DNA of 13,662 nt from Candidatus Nanohalarchaeota archaeon. Lineage in GTDB: Archaea > EX4484-52 > B79-G9. How positions within the stretch are numbered: position 1 is the stretch's first letter; each line of letters begins with the position of its first letter. The notes beneath the pieces were generated by a model. The model was not told the DNA's origin, made no database searches, and saw only the letters and a list, made by a program, of their open reading frames with translations. The stretch is taken from positions 1 through 13,662 of the forward strand of contig JAUVEK010000024.1 of the NCBI GenBank assembly GCA_030594795.1, read 5' to 3'. Below are positions 1 to 5,553 of this stretch, one piece after another. Made by a program: the position numbers and the translations under genes.

Positions 1-850
1 GAATACACTGGTCCTGAACATAATCTTCCTGTGAACTCTTCCATAAGCAGCCTTCATTTTGTTTAGCTTCATTCTCTGCCTGTTCAAACTGAAGAGAATA
101 TTTTGTATTTGAGCCATATTCATATTTATGAGCCAGCCCCAACCGTACCATTTCAAGATTTACAAATGTATCATCAATATGAACATATCTTAATAATCTT
201 CCATATCGGTCTTTGTCAACGACATCTCTCTCTAAACTTACTTCCTCTCCGAGAACAAAATCCTTTAATTTATCTGTTGCTTCTGTGGAGCAAAAATATC
301 CTGACTCAGGAGCATTTATTCCTATTAACCTTACAGTCTCTCCAGTCGATAATTTAACCGTATCTCCATCTGACACTGAGGAGACTGATGATTCAGTAGT
401 TTGCGGCTTATAATTACATTTCCCGTCAGAACAGCCATACTCGCAATTTTTAGATTCAGACCAGGAACAATCAGTAGACTGATACGCTTTTGTACTAGAA
501 TCCCTGCATTTCCATCCTGGTGAGTAGGTGGGAGATTTTTGATACTCCTGCTTTTTTAGCTGGTCCTCATGCTGCTCTTGTTCATATTGCCTTTGTAATT
601 CTTCTTCCATCTGCTGTGGAGTATTATCCTTTTCATGCTGCTGTTGTGGTTCATCTCCCATCTGCTGTGGAGTATTATCCTCTTCTTGTTGTCTCTCTAC
701 TTCATCTTCATGATGGTCATCGTGAATTACATCTCCAGTTACATCATTATATGAGGGATTATTGATAGTAAATATCATGACCACCAGGATTACAATCAAT
801 AAACCCCAAACCCGCCAGCTACTTCCTTTCTTATACGTTCGAGACACCAT
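1..850 (-). CDS. Membrane-anchored thermonuclease (SNase-like), 3' end beyond the window
   Basis: Probable extracellular, Ca2+-dependent phosphodiesterase acting on DNA or RNA. The 283 visible residues start at ATG 848-850. A basic N-terminus and one TM segment (about 13-29) suggest membrane anchoring with the rest outside. Residues 40-105 are a Gln/Glu/His-rich linker containing two 17-residue repeats, followed by a cysteine-rich module (C115, C128, C136, C140, C145). The SNase domain runs from about 157 to 270. It has DGDT at 161-164 (metal), R174 in VRLIGINAPES, E190 and R218 in DRYGR, matching the three catalytic residues of staphylococcal nuclease, plus the terminal LW motif at 269-270. 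The frame remains open at base 1, so a short C-terminal part is missing. Family assignment is firm from motifs; the extracellular location is inferred from the TM segment. Confidence 0.9.
   Translation of the reverse strand, partial: MVSRTYKKGSSWRVWGLLIVILVVMIFTINNPSYNDVTGDVIHDDHHEDEVERQQEEDNTPQQMGDEPQQQHEKDNTPQQMEEELQRQYEQEQHEDQLKKQEYQKSPTYSPGWKCRDSSTKAYQSTDCSWSESKNCEYGCSDGKCNYKPQTTESSVSSVSDGDTVKLSTGETVRLIGINAPESGYFCSTEATDKLKDFVLGEEVSLERDVVDKDRYGRLLRYVHIDDTFVNLEMVRLGLAHKYEYGSNTKYSLQFEQAENEAKQNEGCLWKSSQEDYVQDQCI
578..679 (-). repeat. Two tandem 51-base units in the nuclease linker
   Basis: Two adjacent units encode 17 residues each, both beginning DNTPQQM (residues 58-74 and 75-91). The run ctgctgtggagtattatcct occurs at 611 and 662. 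The repeat lies in the flexible Gln/Glu-rich linker between membrane anchor and nuclease domain, so copy number probably only changes tether length. Confidence 0.85.
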
Positions 851-867
851 AATTAGATAATAAAATA

Positions 868-881
868 AAACTTATAAGTCT
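868..881 (-). promoter_or_regulatory. TATA-type promoter of the nuclease gene
   Basis: The minus strand reads ACTTATAAG at about 872-880. Its centre is about 26 bases from the ATG at 850, so transcription would begin at or next to the start codon, giving a leaderless mRNA. No Shine-Dalgarno sequence precedes the ATG, which fits. Confidence 0.55.
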
Positions 882-961
882 TAAGTCTTGTGTTTGAAGA
901 CCCACCAATAACCTTCAATAACTTTTGCTTAAGAGAGCAAAAAAATTACCGTATCTGGTTC

Positions 962-999
962 TTTTTTAAAACATGCCAAGAAAAGCCTAATCATTGGCA
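962..999 (-). terminator. Weak hairpin/T-rich terminator candidate after the tsaC-like gene
   Basis: Just downstream of the stop at 1015, the minus strand has TGCCAA (999-994) pairing with TTGGCA (979-974), then a T-rich stretch. The 14-base loop makes the hairpin weak. A further inverted repeat TTTTGCT/AGCAAAA lies around 925-945. The rest of 851-1014 holds nothing else recognisable. Confidence 0.25.
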
Positions 1000-1014
1000 G
1001 TATGAAATAATCCT

Positions 1015-1572
1015 TCATTTCCTGACAACCTTCTCCTTGCCGTCACTCAAATCAACAAGCTTGGAGGGCTTCCTGCGGATGATTCCATCATCAATCACAA
1101 CATCAACAAACCTCAAAATCTCTTTCGGAATCTCAGAAACATCGCAAACCGGCTCATTACCAGACCTATTAACTGACGTAGTCACAAAAGGAACCCCTGC
1201 CATCTCAAAAAATTTCATAACAGGATGATCAATTATCCGCATACCTAAAGTATCCCTGCTGGCGCTAACTTTCCCAAGAAACCCAGCATCCTTCTTTTTC
1301 ACAATCAGCGTATAAGGCCCGGGGAGATACTTCCTCACAACATCCATATCAACATCACAATTCCTCGCAATCCACTCAAAAGACGGCGCAATAACCGAAA
1401 GCGGCGCAGACTCATCCCTTCTTTTCGCAGCAAATACCCTTTTCACTGCATCATCATCAAGCGCATTGCACCCGATGCCATAAATTGTATCAGTCGGGTA
1501 AACAAAAATGCGCCCCTTTCGAATATCATCAACGATACCAGAATCAACATCATCCATCGTTATAATTCTCAA
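1015..1572 (-). CDS. tsaC: L-threonylcarbamoyladenylate synthase (TsaC/YrdC/Sua5 family)
   Basis: Makes threonylcarbamoyl-AMP from threonine, bicarbonate and ATP, the first step of the t6A modification at position 37 of ANN-decoding tRNAs. The cytosolic 185-residue protein is one YrdC domain: YPTDTIYGIG (25-34), the basic motif K50/R51/R52 with P57 for substrate binding, PGPYTL (84-89), R112, SVNRSG (133-138) and the closing PSKLVDL (169-175), a variant of the usual PSTVVDL. It lacks the second domain of longer Sua5 proteins, so it is the short type. The start is TTG at 1570-1572, chosen because GAGGTGA lies 7 bases upstream; the next ATG (residue 6) has no such site and would cut into the first strand. 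It follows the aminotransferase gene on the same strand. Confidence 0.93.
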   Translation of the reverse strand: MRIITMDDVDSGIVDDIRKGRIFVYPTDTIYGIGCNALDDDAVKRVFAAKRRDESAPLSVIAPSFEWIARNCDVDMDVVRKYLPGPYTLIVKKKDAGFLGKVSASRDTLGMRIIDHPVMKFFEMAGVPFVTTSVNRSGNEPVCDVSEIPKEILRFVDVVIDDGIIRRKPSKLVDLSDGKEKVVRK

Positions 1573-1579
1573 TGATTTT

Positions 1580-1586
1580 TCACCTC
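1580..1586 (-). promoter_or_regulatory. Shine-Dalgarno site that decides the TTG start of tsaC
   Basis: GAGGTGA on the minus strand is a seven-base match to the usual archaeal anti-SD sequence, 7 bases from TTG. It overlaps the TGA stop (1585-1587) of the small upstream reading frame, an arrangement expected for translational coupling. Confidence 0.7.
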
Positions 1587-1653
1587 AATCCTCAACTACA
1601 CACTCTTTTTCTGGAGATATCCCTGCATCATCCATAACAGTCTCTGCATACAT
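1585..1653 (-). CDS. Possible 22-codon micro-ORF ahead of tsaC
   Basis: ATG at 1653 opens a 22-residue frame, MYAETVMDDAGISPEKECVV plus two acidic residues, ending in a TGA that overlaps the tsaC Shine-Dalgarno site. The same frame is open back to the aminotransferase stop at 1696-1698, so it also reads as a 36-residue in-frame extension of that gene after its TGA. GTG at 1665 is another possible start. No Shine-Dalgarno precedes either start; a TATA-like box at 1671-1679 would place a transcript start close to ATG 1653. I recognise no family. It may be a coupling leader peptide, a true small protein, a gene remnant or chance. Confidence 0.3.
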   Translation of the reverse strand: MYAETVMDDAGISPEKECVVED

Positions 1654-1670
1654 TATCTCATGCACAAACC

Positions 1671-1679
1671 AATATAAAT
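1671..1679 (-). promoter_or_regulatory. TATA-like box between aminotransferase and tsaC
   Basis: The minus strand reads ATTTATATT here. A start about 26 bases further would fall near 1649, giving tsaC its own promoter in addition to any readthrough from the aminotransferase gene. Confidence 0.35.
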
Positions 1680-1695
1680 AATTCGGGATATCAAC

Positions 1696-2769
1696 TCATA
1701 ATATATCAATGTAACTTTTGATCCTTCTCATCCCTTCGTCAATTTTTTCAATAGGCAATGCAAAACTCAGCCGCAAATACCCTTCTGCTCCGAACCACTC
1801 ACCAGGGTATGTAATCACATTATAATCAAAGAATAAGTCCTCAGCCATTTTCATTGAATCACCGACTTTTGGGAGAACATAAAATGCGCCGCCGGGTTTC
1901 TCTATTTCAAGGTTTAGCTCTTTAATCCACCTGTAAATATGATCCCTGCGCATCCGAAATATCTCCCTGTTATCCATAATATGTTCCTTAGGTACAGAAA
2001 GGCATTCCAATGCAACCTTTTGCGACAGCAGGTTTGTATTCATAGAACTGTGGGCCTTAATCCCTAAAATGCCTGCCATAAAATCAGCATCCTGGGAGAA
2101 CACATACCCAACCCTGTACCCGCAAAGGCTATACGTCTTTGAGAAACTGTTGATTGTTACTACATTCTCGCCCTTTGGCGAATAATGTTCAGTCTCATAA
2201 GTCAGCGAATGATAAACTTCATCAGATATCAAAACGCAACTATTATCCTCAGTAATCTCCTGGATTGCGCGAAGAACATCTTTTTCAAGAGTGCTCCCGG
2301 TGGGATTTGCAGGGCTGTTAATAATCATTGCATCCGCTGTTTCTGATTTCTCTTTAACATCTTCAAGATCAATATTTGCATCTGTATATACCGGAACCAT
2401 GTGATTAATCTTAACAAGTTCCGGATACGAATAATAGTACGGTTTAGTTAATAGCACCCTGCTTCCGTCCGACCTGAGAGATATCCTTCTCAGTGCAAGA
2501 TCAAGTGCCTCAGAAGCCCCGTTCGTAACCACAATATAATCCTGTTCTACCCCCTGCCCGAACTCGCTTTTCACATACTCGCGCAGCCTGCTCTTCAGTT
2601 CATCCTCCCCGCCGACTTTACCGTATTTGAATTTATTGAAATTCAAAAGAACATCGCCGATATCAAATGGCGGCTCCAGATCCGGCTGCCCTGACCCAAA
2701 CGAGATTATATCGGGGCCCTCTTTGCCAATAAACATCCCCGGAGTAATAACCCTATTAGTAACAGTCAT
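1696..2769 (-). CDS. PLP-dependent class I/II aminotransferase
   Basis: Fold-type I aminotransferase, moving an amino group between an amino acid and a 2-oxo acid in the cytosol. The 357 residues carry the family markers: NGASEALDLAL (83-93, PLP phosphate loop), Y-rich strand at 111-115, NPTG (155-158), DEVY (183-186, D183 binding the pyridine nitrogen), SFSKTYSLCGYRVGY with catalytic K211, and R333 in YLRLSFA for the substrate carboxylate. It is shorter than typical aspartate aminotransferases (about 390), mostly at the N-terminus. Substrate cannot be read from sequence; aspartate, alanine or aromatic amino acids are all possible. Start ATG 2767-2769 has a GGTG about 6 bases upstream and a TATA-like box at 2791-2801. 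Its TGA stop is followed in frame by 36 open codons. Confidence 0.92.
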   Translation of the reverse strand: MTVTNRVITPGMFIGKEGPDIISFGSGQPDLEPPFDIGDVLLNFNKFKYGKVGGEDELKSRLREYVKSEFGQGVEQDYIVVTNGASEALDLALRRISLRSDGSRVLLTKPYYYSYPELVKINHMVPVYTDANIDLEDVKEKSETADAMIINSPANPTGSTLEKDVLRAIQEITEDNSCVLISDEVYHSLTYETEHYSPKGENVVTINSFSKTYSLCGYRVGYVFSQDADFMAGILGIKAHSSMNTNLLSQKVALECLSVPKEHIMDNREIFRMRRDHIYRWIKELNLEIEKPGGAFYVLPKVGDSMKMAEDLFFDYNVITYPGEWFGAEGYLRLSFALPIEKIDEGMRRIKSYIDIL

Positions 2770-2790
2770 TCAAAGCACCAAATCAGAAAA

Positions 2791-2801
2791 GATATTATAA
2801 C
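2791..2801 (-). promoter_or_regulatory. Proximal TATA-like box of the aminotransferase gene
   Basis: GTTATAATATC on the minus strand is centred about 27 bases from the ATG at 2769, which would give a leaderless transcript. This conflicts with use of the GGTG at about 2774-2778, so only one of the two signals may be real, or the distal promoter at 2904 is used. Confidence 0.4.
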
Positions 2802-2818
2802 ATCAGGCGCCCTACATA

Positions 2819-2832
2819 CAGGCTATCGCCTG
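2819..2832. repeat. Small perfect hairpin in the aminotransferase upstream region
   Basis: CAGGC-TATC-GCCTG is a 5-base-pair stem with a 4-base loop. It lies between the distal and proximal promoter candidates, so only the transcript from the distal promoter would contain it. An alternative GCCC/GGGC pairing with neighbouring bases is also possible. Function unknown. Confidence 0.5.
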
Positions 2833-2876
2833 GGCTAACATTAAGAATCCGCACATTTGTCTGCCAAGCACTAATG

Positions 2877-3065
2877 TCATAGAAGTAAATAATGGTGCCA
2901 AAGTATATATAAATTACGGTCACTATTCAATCTGCGCTTAAAAATCATGAAATCTTTGGCTAAATCAAGGTATTTCAAGCTTCCCTTTGCAACAATTGCA
3001 TAGAGGAAGGGTACAGGAAATACACAAATGGCACTGAATTTCCGCAGATTTAATTGCCGGGTCAT
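2877..3065 (-). CDS. Doubtful 62-residue ORF, function unknown
   Basis: An uninterrupted frame from ATG 3065 encoding a basic, partly hydrophobic peptide with a hydrophobic stretch at 12-26 (ICVFPVPFLYAIVAK). No family is recognised and no Shine-Dalgarno precedes it. A TATA-like box at 3089-3096 is centred about 27 bases upstream, which would suit leaderless expression. Against it, a strong TATA box (2904-2914) lies inside its 3' end, and the peptide ends in low-complexity HHYLLL. The 349-base stretch 2770-3118 has no other gene candidate. Confidence 0.3.
   Translation of the reverse strand: MTRQLNLRKFSAICVFPVPFLYAIVAKGSLKYLDLAKDFMIFKRRLNSDRNLYILWHHYLLL
2904..2914 (-). promoter_or_regulatory. 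Strong TATA box, distal promoter candidate for the aminotransferase
   Basis: The minus strand reads ATTTATATATA, close to the archaeal TTTATATA consensus. A start about 26 bases on would fall near 2883 and give the aminotransferase mRNA a leader of about 114 bases including the 2819-2832 hairpin. The box could also act on the plus strand, but no gene begins there. Confidence 0.4.
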
Positions 3066-3088
3066 AATTTATATGCAATTAAAAACAA

Positions 3089-3096
3089 TTTAAAAT
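3089..3096 (+). promoter_or_regulatory. TATA box of the tRNA-Arg gene, possibly bidirectional
   Basis: TTTAAAAT is centred 26-27 bases before the mature tRNA 5' end at 3119. It is nearly palindromic and its centre is also 27-28 bases from the ATG at 3065 on the other strand. A second box, TTTATATG at 3068-3075, would instead give a leader of about 20 bases. Confidence 0.45.
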
Positions 3097-3118
3097 TACC
3101 CGCAAATAGATTCAATAT

Positions 3119-3191
3119 GCCCTCGTAGCTCAGTGGATAGAGCACTTGCCTCCTAAGCAAGGGGTCGCGCGTTCGAATCGCGTTGAGGGCG
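3119..3191 (+). tRNA. tRNA-Arg (anticodon CCT)
   Basis: Complete 73-base cloverleaf. Acceptor GCCCTCG pairs with TGAGGGC (last pair G-T), D-arm GCTC/GAGC with loop AGTGGATA, anticodon stem CTTGC/GCAAG around loop CTCCTAA giving anticodon CCT for codon AGG, variable loop GGGTC, T-arm GCGCG/CGCGT (one G-T) around TTCGAAT, discriminator G. No intron, and CCA is not encoded, so it is added after transcription. It is the only clear plus-strand gene and converges on the small membrane protein gene that ends at 3206. Confidence 0.97.
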
Positions 3192-3205
3192 CTCTTATCC
3201 CCCTA

Positions 3206-3457
3206 TCAGGACTCATTAAAATCTCTTTCTGCTTCTTCTTCTTCAAGTTCCTGGCGTATTCTCTCAACATCGCTTCGCTTGTGAGTGTACTTTAAGACGA
3301 GCGCAACCAGTATCACAACAATCAAAAACAGGAGAAACAGTGTGGTATTAGTCAATGGCACATCCTGCACATCATCCAGAACCGAATCAGCAAACACGCC
3401 TTGCATTAGAAGAAGAACTATCATAAATCCAGCAAAAAAACTTACAATACTCTTCAT
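3206..3457 (-). CDS. Small envelope protein with signal peptide and one TM helix
   Basis: Reading from ATG 3457 gives 83 residues. The N-terminus is a classical signal sequence (MKSIVSFFAGFMIVLLLMQG, likely cut after VFA at 23). A short acidic outside segment with one NTT sequon (37-39) follows, then a TM helix at about 38-56, a basic stop-transfer KYTHKR and a charged Glu/Arg cytoplasmic tail likely to be helical. An upstream ATG at 3475 adds six residues but spoils the signal peptide start. A TATA-like stretch around 3485-3495 would give a very short leader. Repeat copy 1 lies directly upstream. No family is recognised; it could be a small partner of a membrane complex. Confidence 0.65.
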   Translation of the reverse strand: MKSIVSFFAGFMIVLLLMQGVFADSVLDDVQDVPLTNTTLFLLFLIVVILVALVLKYTHKRSDVERIRQELEEEEAERDFNES

Positions 3458-3484
3458 AAATACTAATATAGTCATTCTGGTTCA

Positions 3485-3506
3485 TATAGATTTGCTTCAA
3501 TCTATA
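3485..3506. repeat. Perfect 8-bp inverted repeat at the edge of repeat copy 1
   Basis: TATAGATT and AATCTATA are separated by six bases. The right arm overlaps the terminal TATAGT of repeat copy 1. It sits upstream of the small envelope protein start, so it could be a regulator site, part of the repeat's structure or a terminator-like hairpin. Copy 2 has a different palindrome, AACTATAGTT, at the same edge. Confidence 0.6.
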
Positions 3507-3659
3507 GTCAAAGACATAACTTTTTGGACGATATGTCTTTGCCATATCCTTAAAAATCTTCGATTTTTAGGATCCAGCGAATCTTTGAGATTCGCCCGGA
3601 TAGTTAACGCCTATTGTTTTTTGGTTATATTTGTCAATGTAGTAACGGCGTGAACTATA
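3503..3659. repeat. Structured dispersed repeat, copy 1 (157 bases; ncRNA or MITE-like)
   Basis: Shares ordered conserved blocks with 4810-5073, for example AAGACATAACTTTT, CCATATCCTTAAAAATC, GATTTTTAGGATCCAG and TAGTAACG. Helices: P1 TATAGT 3503-3508 / ACTATA 3654-3659; P2 CAAAGACATA 3509-3518 / 3532-3541; P3 3548-3558 / 3562-3571; P4 ATCC 3572-3575 / GGAT 3598-3601 enclosing GCGAATCT 3577-3584 / 3588-3595; P5 ACGCC 3607-3611 / GGCGT 3647-3651. The ends are imperfect inverted repeats (TATAGT, then G.C.T.ACT). It begins one base beyond the stop of the DUF123 gene and ends 45 bases before ATG 3457. No coding sense is seen. Confidence 0.8.
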
Positions 3660-3660
3660 C

Positions 3661-4059
3661 TCACAAGAGATGATATTCTTTCATTCCCTGCCTCAAAACA
3701 GTTTCAAGACTGCTGATTCTGAACAGATGCGCCCCGCATTTGCAGTCAGAGCACCCGAAACCAGGAACATCAATACTATATTCACTCAATTGCGCAGCAG
3801 TCCTGCACTCAAGAGACTTAGGCCCCTCTTTATAAAAAACCCTCACAACTTTGGCAGAACCACTATCAAGCAGATAATCAACATGCCAGAATATCTTTTT
3901 TTCATCTGACAGATGCCTCTCAATTCTTTTAAAAAGACTATTCTGCCCAGAACCGACATAAGCATAAAGGCCTTTTGTGAACTTTACTTTACCCAGAGAA
4001 CCGATTTTCACATCGATATCCCTGCTGACCTCAATAATCAGAACATAGACCCCTTTCAT
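3661..4059 (-). CDS. DUF123 / GIY-YIG-like (Uri superfamily) protein
   Basis: Reading from ATG 4057-4059 gives a 132-residue protein matching the DUF123 pattern along its length: GVYVLII (3-9), IGSLGKVKFTKGLYAYVGSG (19-38), IERHL (46-50), FWHVDYLL (57-64), ECRTAAQL (84-91), then PGFGCSDCKCGAHLF (99-113) with cysteines that may bind metal. The family is related to GIY-YIG endonucleases and is often encoded beside or fused to endonuclease III in other archaea, so a DNA-processing role is likely but unproven. A longer in-frame start at 4170 overlaps the upstream gene and adds residues unlike the family. It lies 19 bases after the winged-helix gene, so the two form an operon. Repeat copy 1 begins right after its TGA. 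Confidence 0.9.
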   Translation of the reverse strand: MKGVYVLIIEVSRDIDVKIGSLGKVKFTKGLYAYVGSGQNSLFKRIERHLSDEKKIFWHVDYLLDSGSAKVVRVFYKEGPKSLECRTAAQLSEYSIDVPGFGCSDCKCGAHLFRISSLETVLRQGMKEYHLL

Positions 4060-4078
4060 ACTCCATACACCGGAACAT

Positions 4079-4714
4079 CTACAAAAGCTCCTGGTACTCA
4101 TCATACAGGATCTTGTAATTTTCAATGGCTTTCCTGTTCTTCTCGAAAATATTAATATTCCCGCGCACAAATGCCTTCATATTAATCTTGCACCCGAATT
4201 GTGAAAGAAGCAGTGTCCCGAAAATATTAAGCAGCCTCTCCTTGTTCTTCTGCCCCTCAGCAATGAAAAACAGGACAAGTGAAAGATACACACCAAAAAA
4301 GCACGCATCAAAATTATCCGGTATCAGCGTCCTGTCATCATCATAAAGCCTTTTCAGGTTTTTAATGGAAAACACTCTCTCCAAAACAAAGTCCTCTCCC
4401 AAAAACTCCACAAACTCAGCATAATTATCCTTAAGAACCATCCTGAGATTACCCTCCATCTCATCATCTTCATTCATATCATCTATCATTTTCATGATGT
4501 ATTTTCCAAACTTCTTCATGTCTGCTTTATAGAAAACGTATTTCCCGGATTTCTCTTTCCTGACAAACTTGTTTTTAAGAAGCTCTTCCTGCGAATTTCC
4601 GTGATATAACTTGCCTGACTCATACTTATAATCCCATTCAGTAGCTATATCTTTAATGCTTCTCTTCTTATCAATGCACGATATAAATATTATTTTCGAA
4701 TTTGCATTCAGCAT
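4079..4714 (-). CDS. Winged-helix-like putative transcriptional regulator
   Basis: The 211-residue reading from ATG 4714 starts with a probable wHTH domain: a first helix (NSKIIFISCI), KKRSIKDIATEWDY as the helix-turn-helix, then LLKNKFVRKEKSGKYVFYKA (45-64), which looks like the recognition helix end and wing of ArsR-type repressors. The remaining 140 residues are mostly helical, with a hydrophobic stretch near 140-152 (GVYLSLVLFFIAE), and match no family I know; they may dimerise or sense a ligand. ATG 4714 is preferred over ATG 4768 because a TATA box at 4743-4752 lies about 30 bases upstream and the extra 18 residues precede the natural domain start. It is co-transcribed with the DUF123 gene. 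Function beyond DNA binding is unknown. Confidence 0.65.
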   Translation of the reverse strand: MLNANSKIIFISCIDKKRSIKDIATEWDYKYESGKLYHGNSQEELLKNKFVRKEKSGKYVFYKADMKKFGKYIMKMIDDMNEDDEMEGNLRMVLKDNYAEFVEFLGEDFVLERVFSIKNLKRLYDDDRTLIPDNFDACFFGVYLSLVLFFIAEGQKNKERLLNIFGTLLLSQFGCKINMKAFVRGNINIFEKNRKAIENYKILYDEYQELL

Positions 4715-4742
4715 AACCAACACAAACGTAAGTAGAATACAT

Positions 4743-4752
4743 ATTTTTATAT
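4743..4752 (-). promoter_or_regulatory. TATA box of the regulator/DUF123 operon
   Basis: The minus strand reads ATATAAAAAT. The centre near 4747 predicts a transcript start near 4721, about 7 bases before ATG 4714. This supports the internal start and would leave repeat copy 2 upstream of the promoter rather than in the mRNA leader. Confidence 0.5.
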
Positions 4753-4809
4753 TCTTTGACTGTACCACATGTTTGAATGCCTATTAGTTCATTTAACATG
4801 AGCCTTAAC

Positions 4810-5073
4810 TATAGTTGAAGACATAACTTTTGGAACTCATCCCATATTGGTTCTTTGGTTCATGGTAAGCTTTTCAACTTCGTTGAAAATAATGTCTTCA
4901 CCATATCCTTAAAAATCGTTTTACGATTTTTAGGATCCAGGAAATCTTCGATTTCCCCGGATAGATTAACGTCTCTTGGTTTTTGGCTAAGTTTGTCCAT
5001 TTTTCATCCTGAAAAAGCTTGGAATTATCCAATATCACACAGATTCCATGATTTAGTAACGACGCTAACTATA
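4810..5073. repeat. Structured dispersed repeat, copy 2 (264 bases; ncRNA or MITE-like)
   Basis: Same orientation and block order as copy 1. P1 TATAGT 4810-4815 / ACTATA 5068-5073; P2 TGAAGACAT 4816-4824 / 4892-4900; P3 4907-4919 / 4923-4934, two pairs longer than copy 1; P4 ATCC 4935-4938 / GGAT 4959-4962 enclosing GGAAATC 4940-4946 / 4950-4956; P5 CGTC 4970-4973 / GACG 5061-5064. The extra length is in the P2 loop, which contains hairpin TTTTCAAC 4871-4878 / 4882-4889, and in the P5 loop. AAC lies directly outside both ends, possibly a 3-base target duplication. Apart from this repeat, the gene-free stretch 4769-5158 holds only the terminator at 5079-5108. Confidence 0.8.
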
Positions 5074-5078
5074 AACAC

Positions 5079-5108
5079 AAAAAAATAAAAAAAGGGTCCA
5101 AAAGACCC
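5079..5108 (-). terminator. Hairpin plus T-run terminator of the 129-residue protein gene
   Basis: On the minus strand GGGTC-TTTTG-GACCC (5108-5094) is followed by a T-run interrupted by one A (5093-5079). It sits about 50 bases after the stop at 5159. It looks like an intrinsic terminator; in archaea the T-run alone often suffices. It separates this gene from repeat copy 2, which starts six bases further on. Confidence 0.8.
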
Positions 5109-5158
5109 ATGATATTTTGAAAAAATTCAAATAGAAATATCCAAAAAAGAATTCAGAT

Positions 5159-5548
5159 TTACTTTTCCTCATCAGAAACCTCTGCTTCCGCTTCAGCCTC
5201 TTCCCCTACTACTTTTTCTTCCTTGGCAGGCTCTTCAGCCTCTTCTTCTTCTACTTTTTCTTCCTTGGCAGCTTTCGGTGCCTCTGCTTTCACTGGAGCT
5301 GATACTCCTTCACTGACTTTTTTCAAAGCAGCAATCACAGCATCTACGACTTCCGGGTCCACCGGGAATGCAATAGATTTTCTGAACCTTTTTTCCTCTT
5401 CTTTAGGCGTGAAAAAACCTCTCGATATTGAGATAAACTCATTCTCAGAATCGTCGGTTATTGCCTTTTTTCTTGCAACTTCGAGGAAATTGTTGGTTCC
5501 AAAATTTACATCCTCTGATACTACTGTTTCAAATTCTACTTCTGCCAT
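5159..5548 (-). CDS. Conserved-looking 129-residue protein with acidic Lys/Glu/Ala tail, function unknown
   Basis: Residues 1-80 form a compact domain (VEFETVVSEDVNFGTNNFLE, then ARKKA, EFISISRGFFTP, and RFRKSIAFPVDPEVVDAVIA) with alternating strands and basic residues, followed by a low-complexity tail rich in Ala, Pro, Lys and Glu with two 14-residue repeats. The domain has a feel of archaeal single-strand nucleic-acid-binding proteins, but I cannot name the family; treat that as a guess. Start ATG 5548 has AGGTGA 5 bases upstream; the GTG at 5557 overlaps that site and is rejected. It is a single-gene unit with its own promoter, a structured leader and a strong terminator, which suggests high and controlled expression. 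The acidic tail recalls ribosomal stalk proteins, but the P1/L12 sequence is absent. Confidence 0.75.
   Translation of the reverse strand: MAEVEFETVVSEDVNFGTNNFLEVARKKAITDDSENEFISISRGFFTPKEEEKRFRKSIAFPVDPEVVDAVIAALKKVSEGVSAPVKAEAPKAAKEEKVEEEEAEEPAKEEKVVGEEAEAEAEVSDEEK
5186..5269 (-). repeat. Two 42-base tandem units in the acidic tail
   Basis: Residues 94-107 and 108-121 both begin AKEEKV. The run ctactttttcttccttggca occurs at 5209 and 5251. Probably a recent in-frame duplication in a disordered tail. Confidence 0.85.
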
Positions 5549-5553
5549 ATATT

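Noticed and set aside
578..679. Short tandem units considered as a CRISPR array
   Set aside because: They are in-frame coding repeats without spacers; no CRISPR array or cas gene is seen in the window.
4060..4170. Longer N-terminus for the DUF123 protein
   Set aside because: Overlaps the regulator gene and adds Cys/Arg/Ser-rich residues absent from the family, which begins at MKGVYVL.
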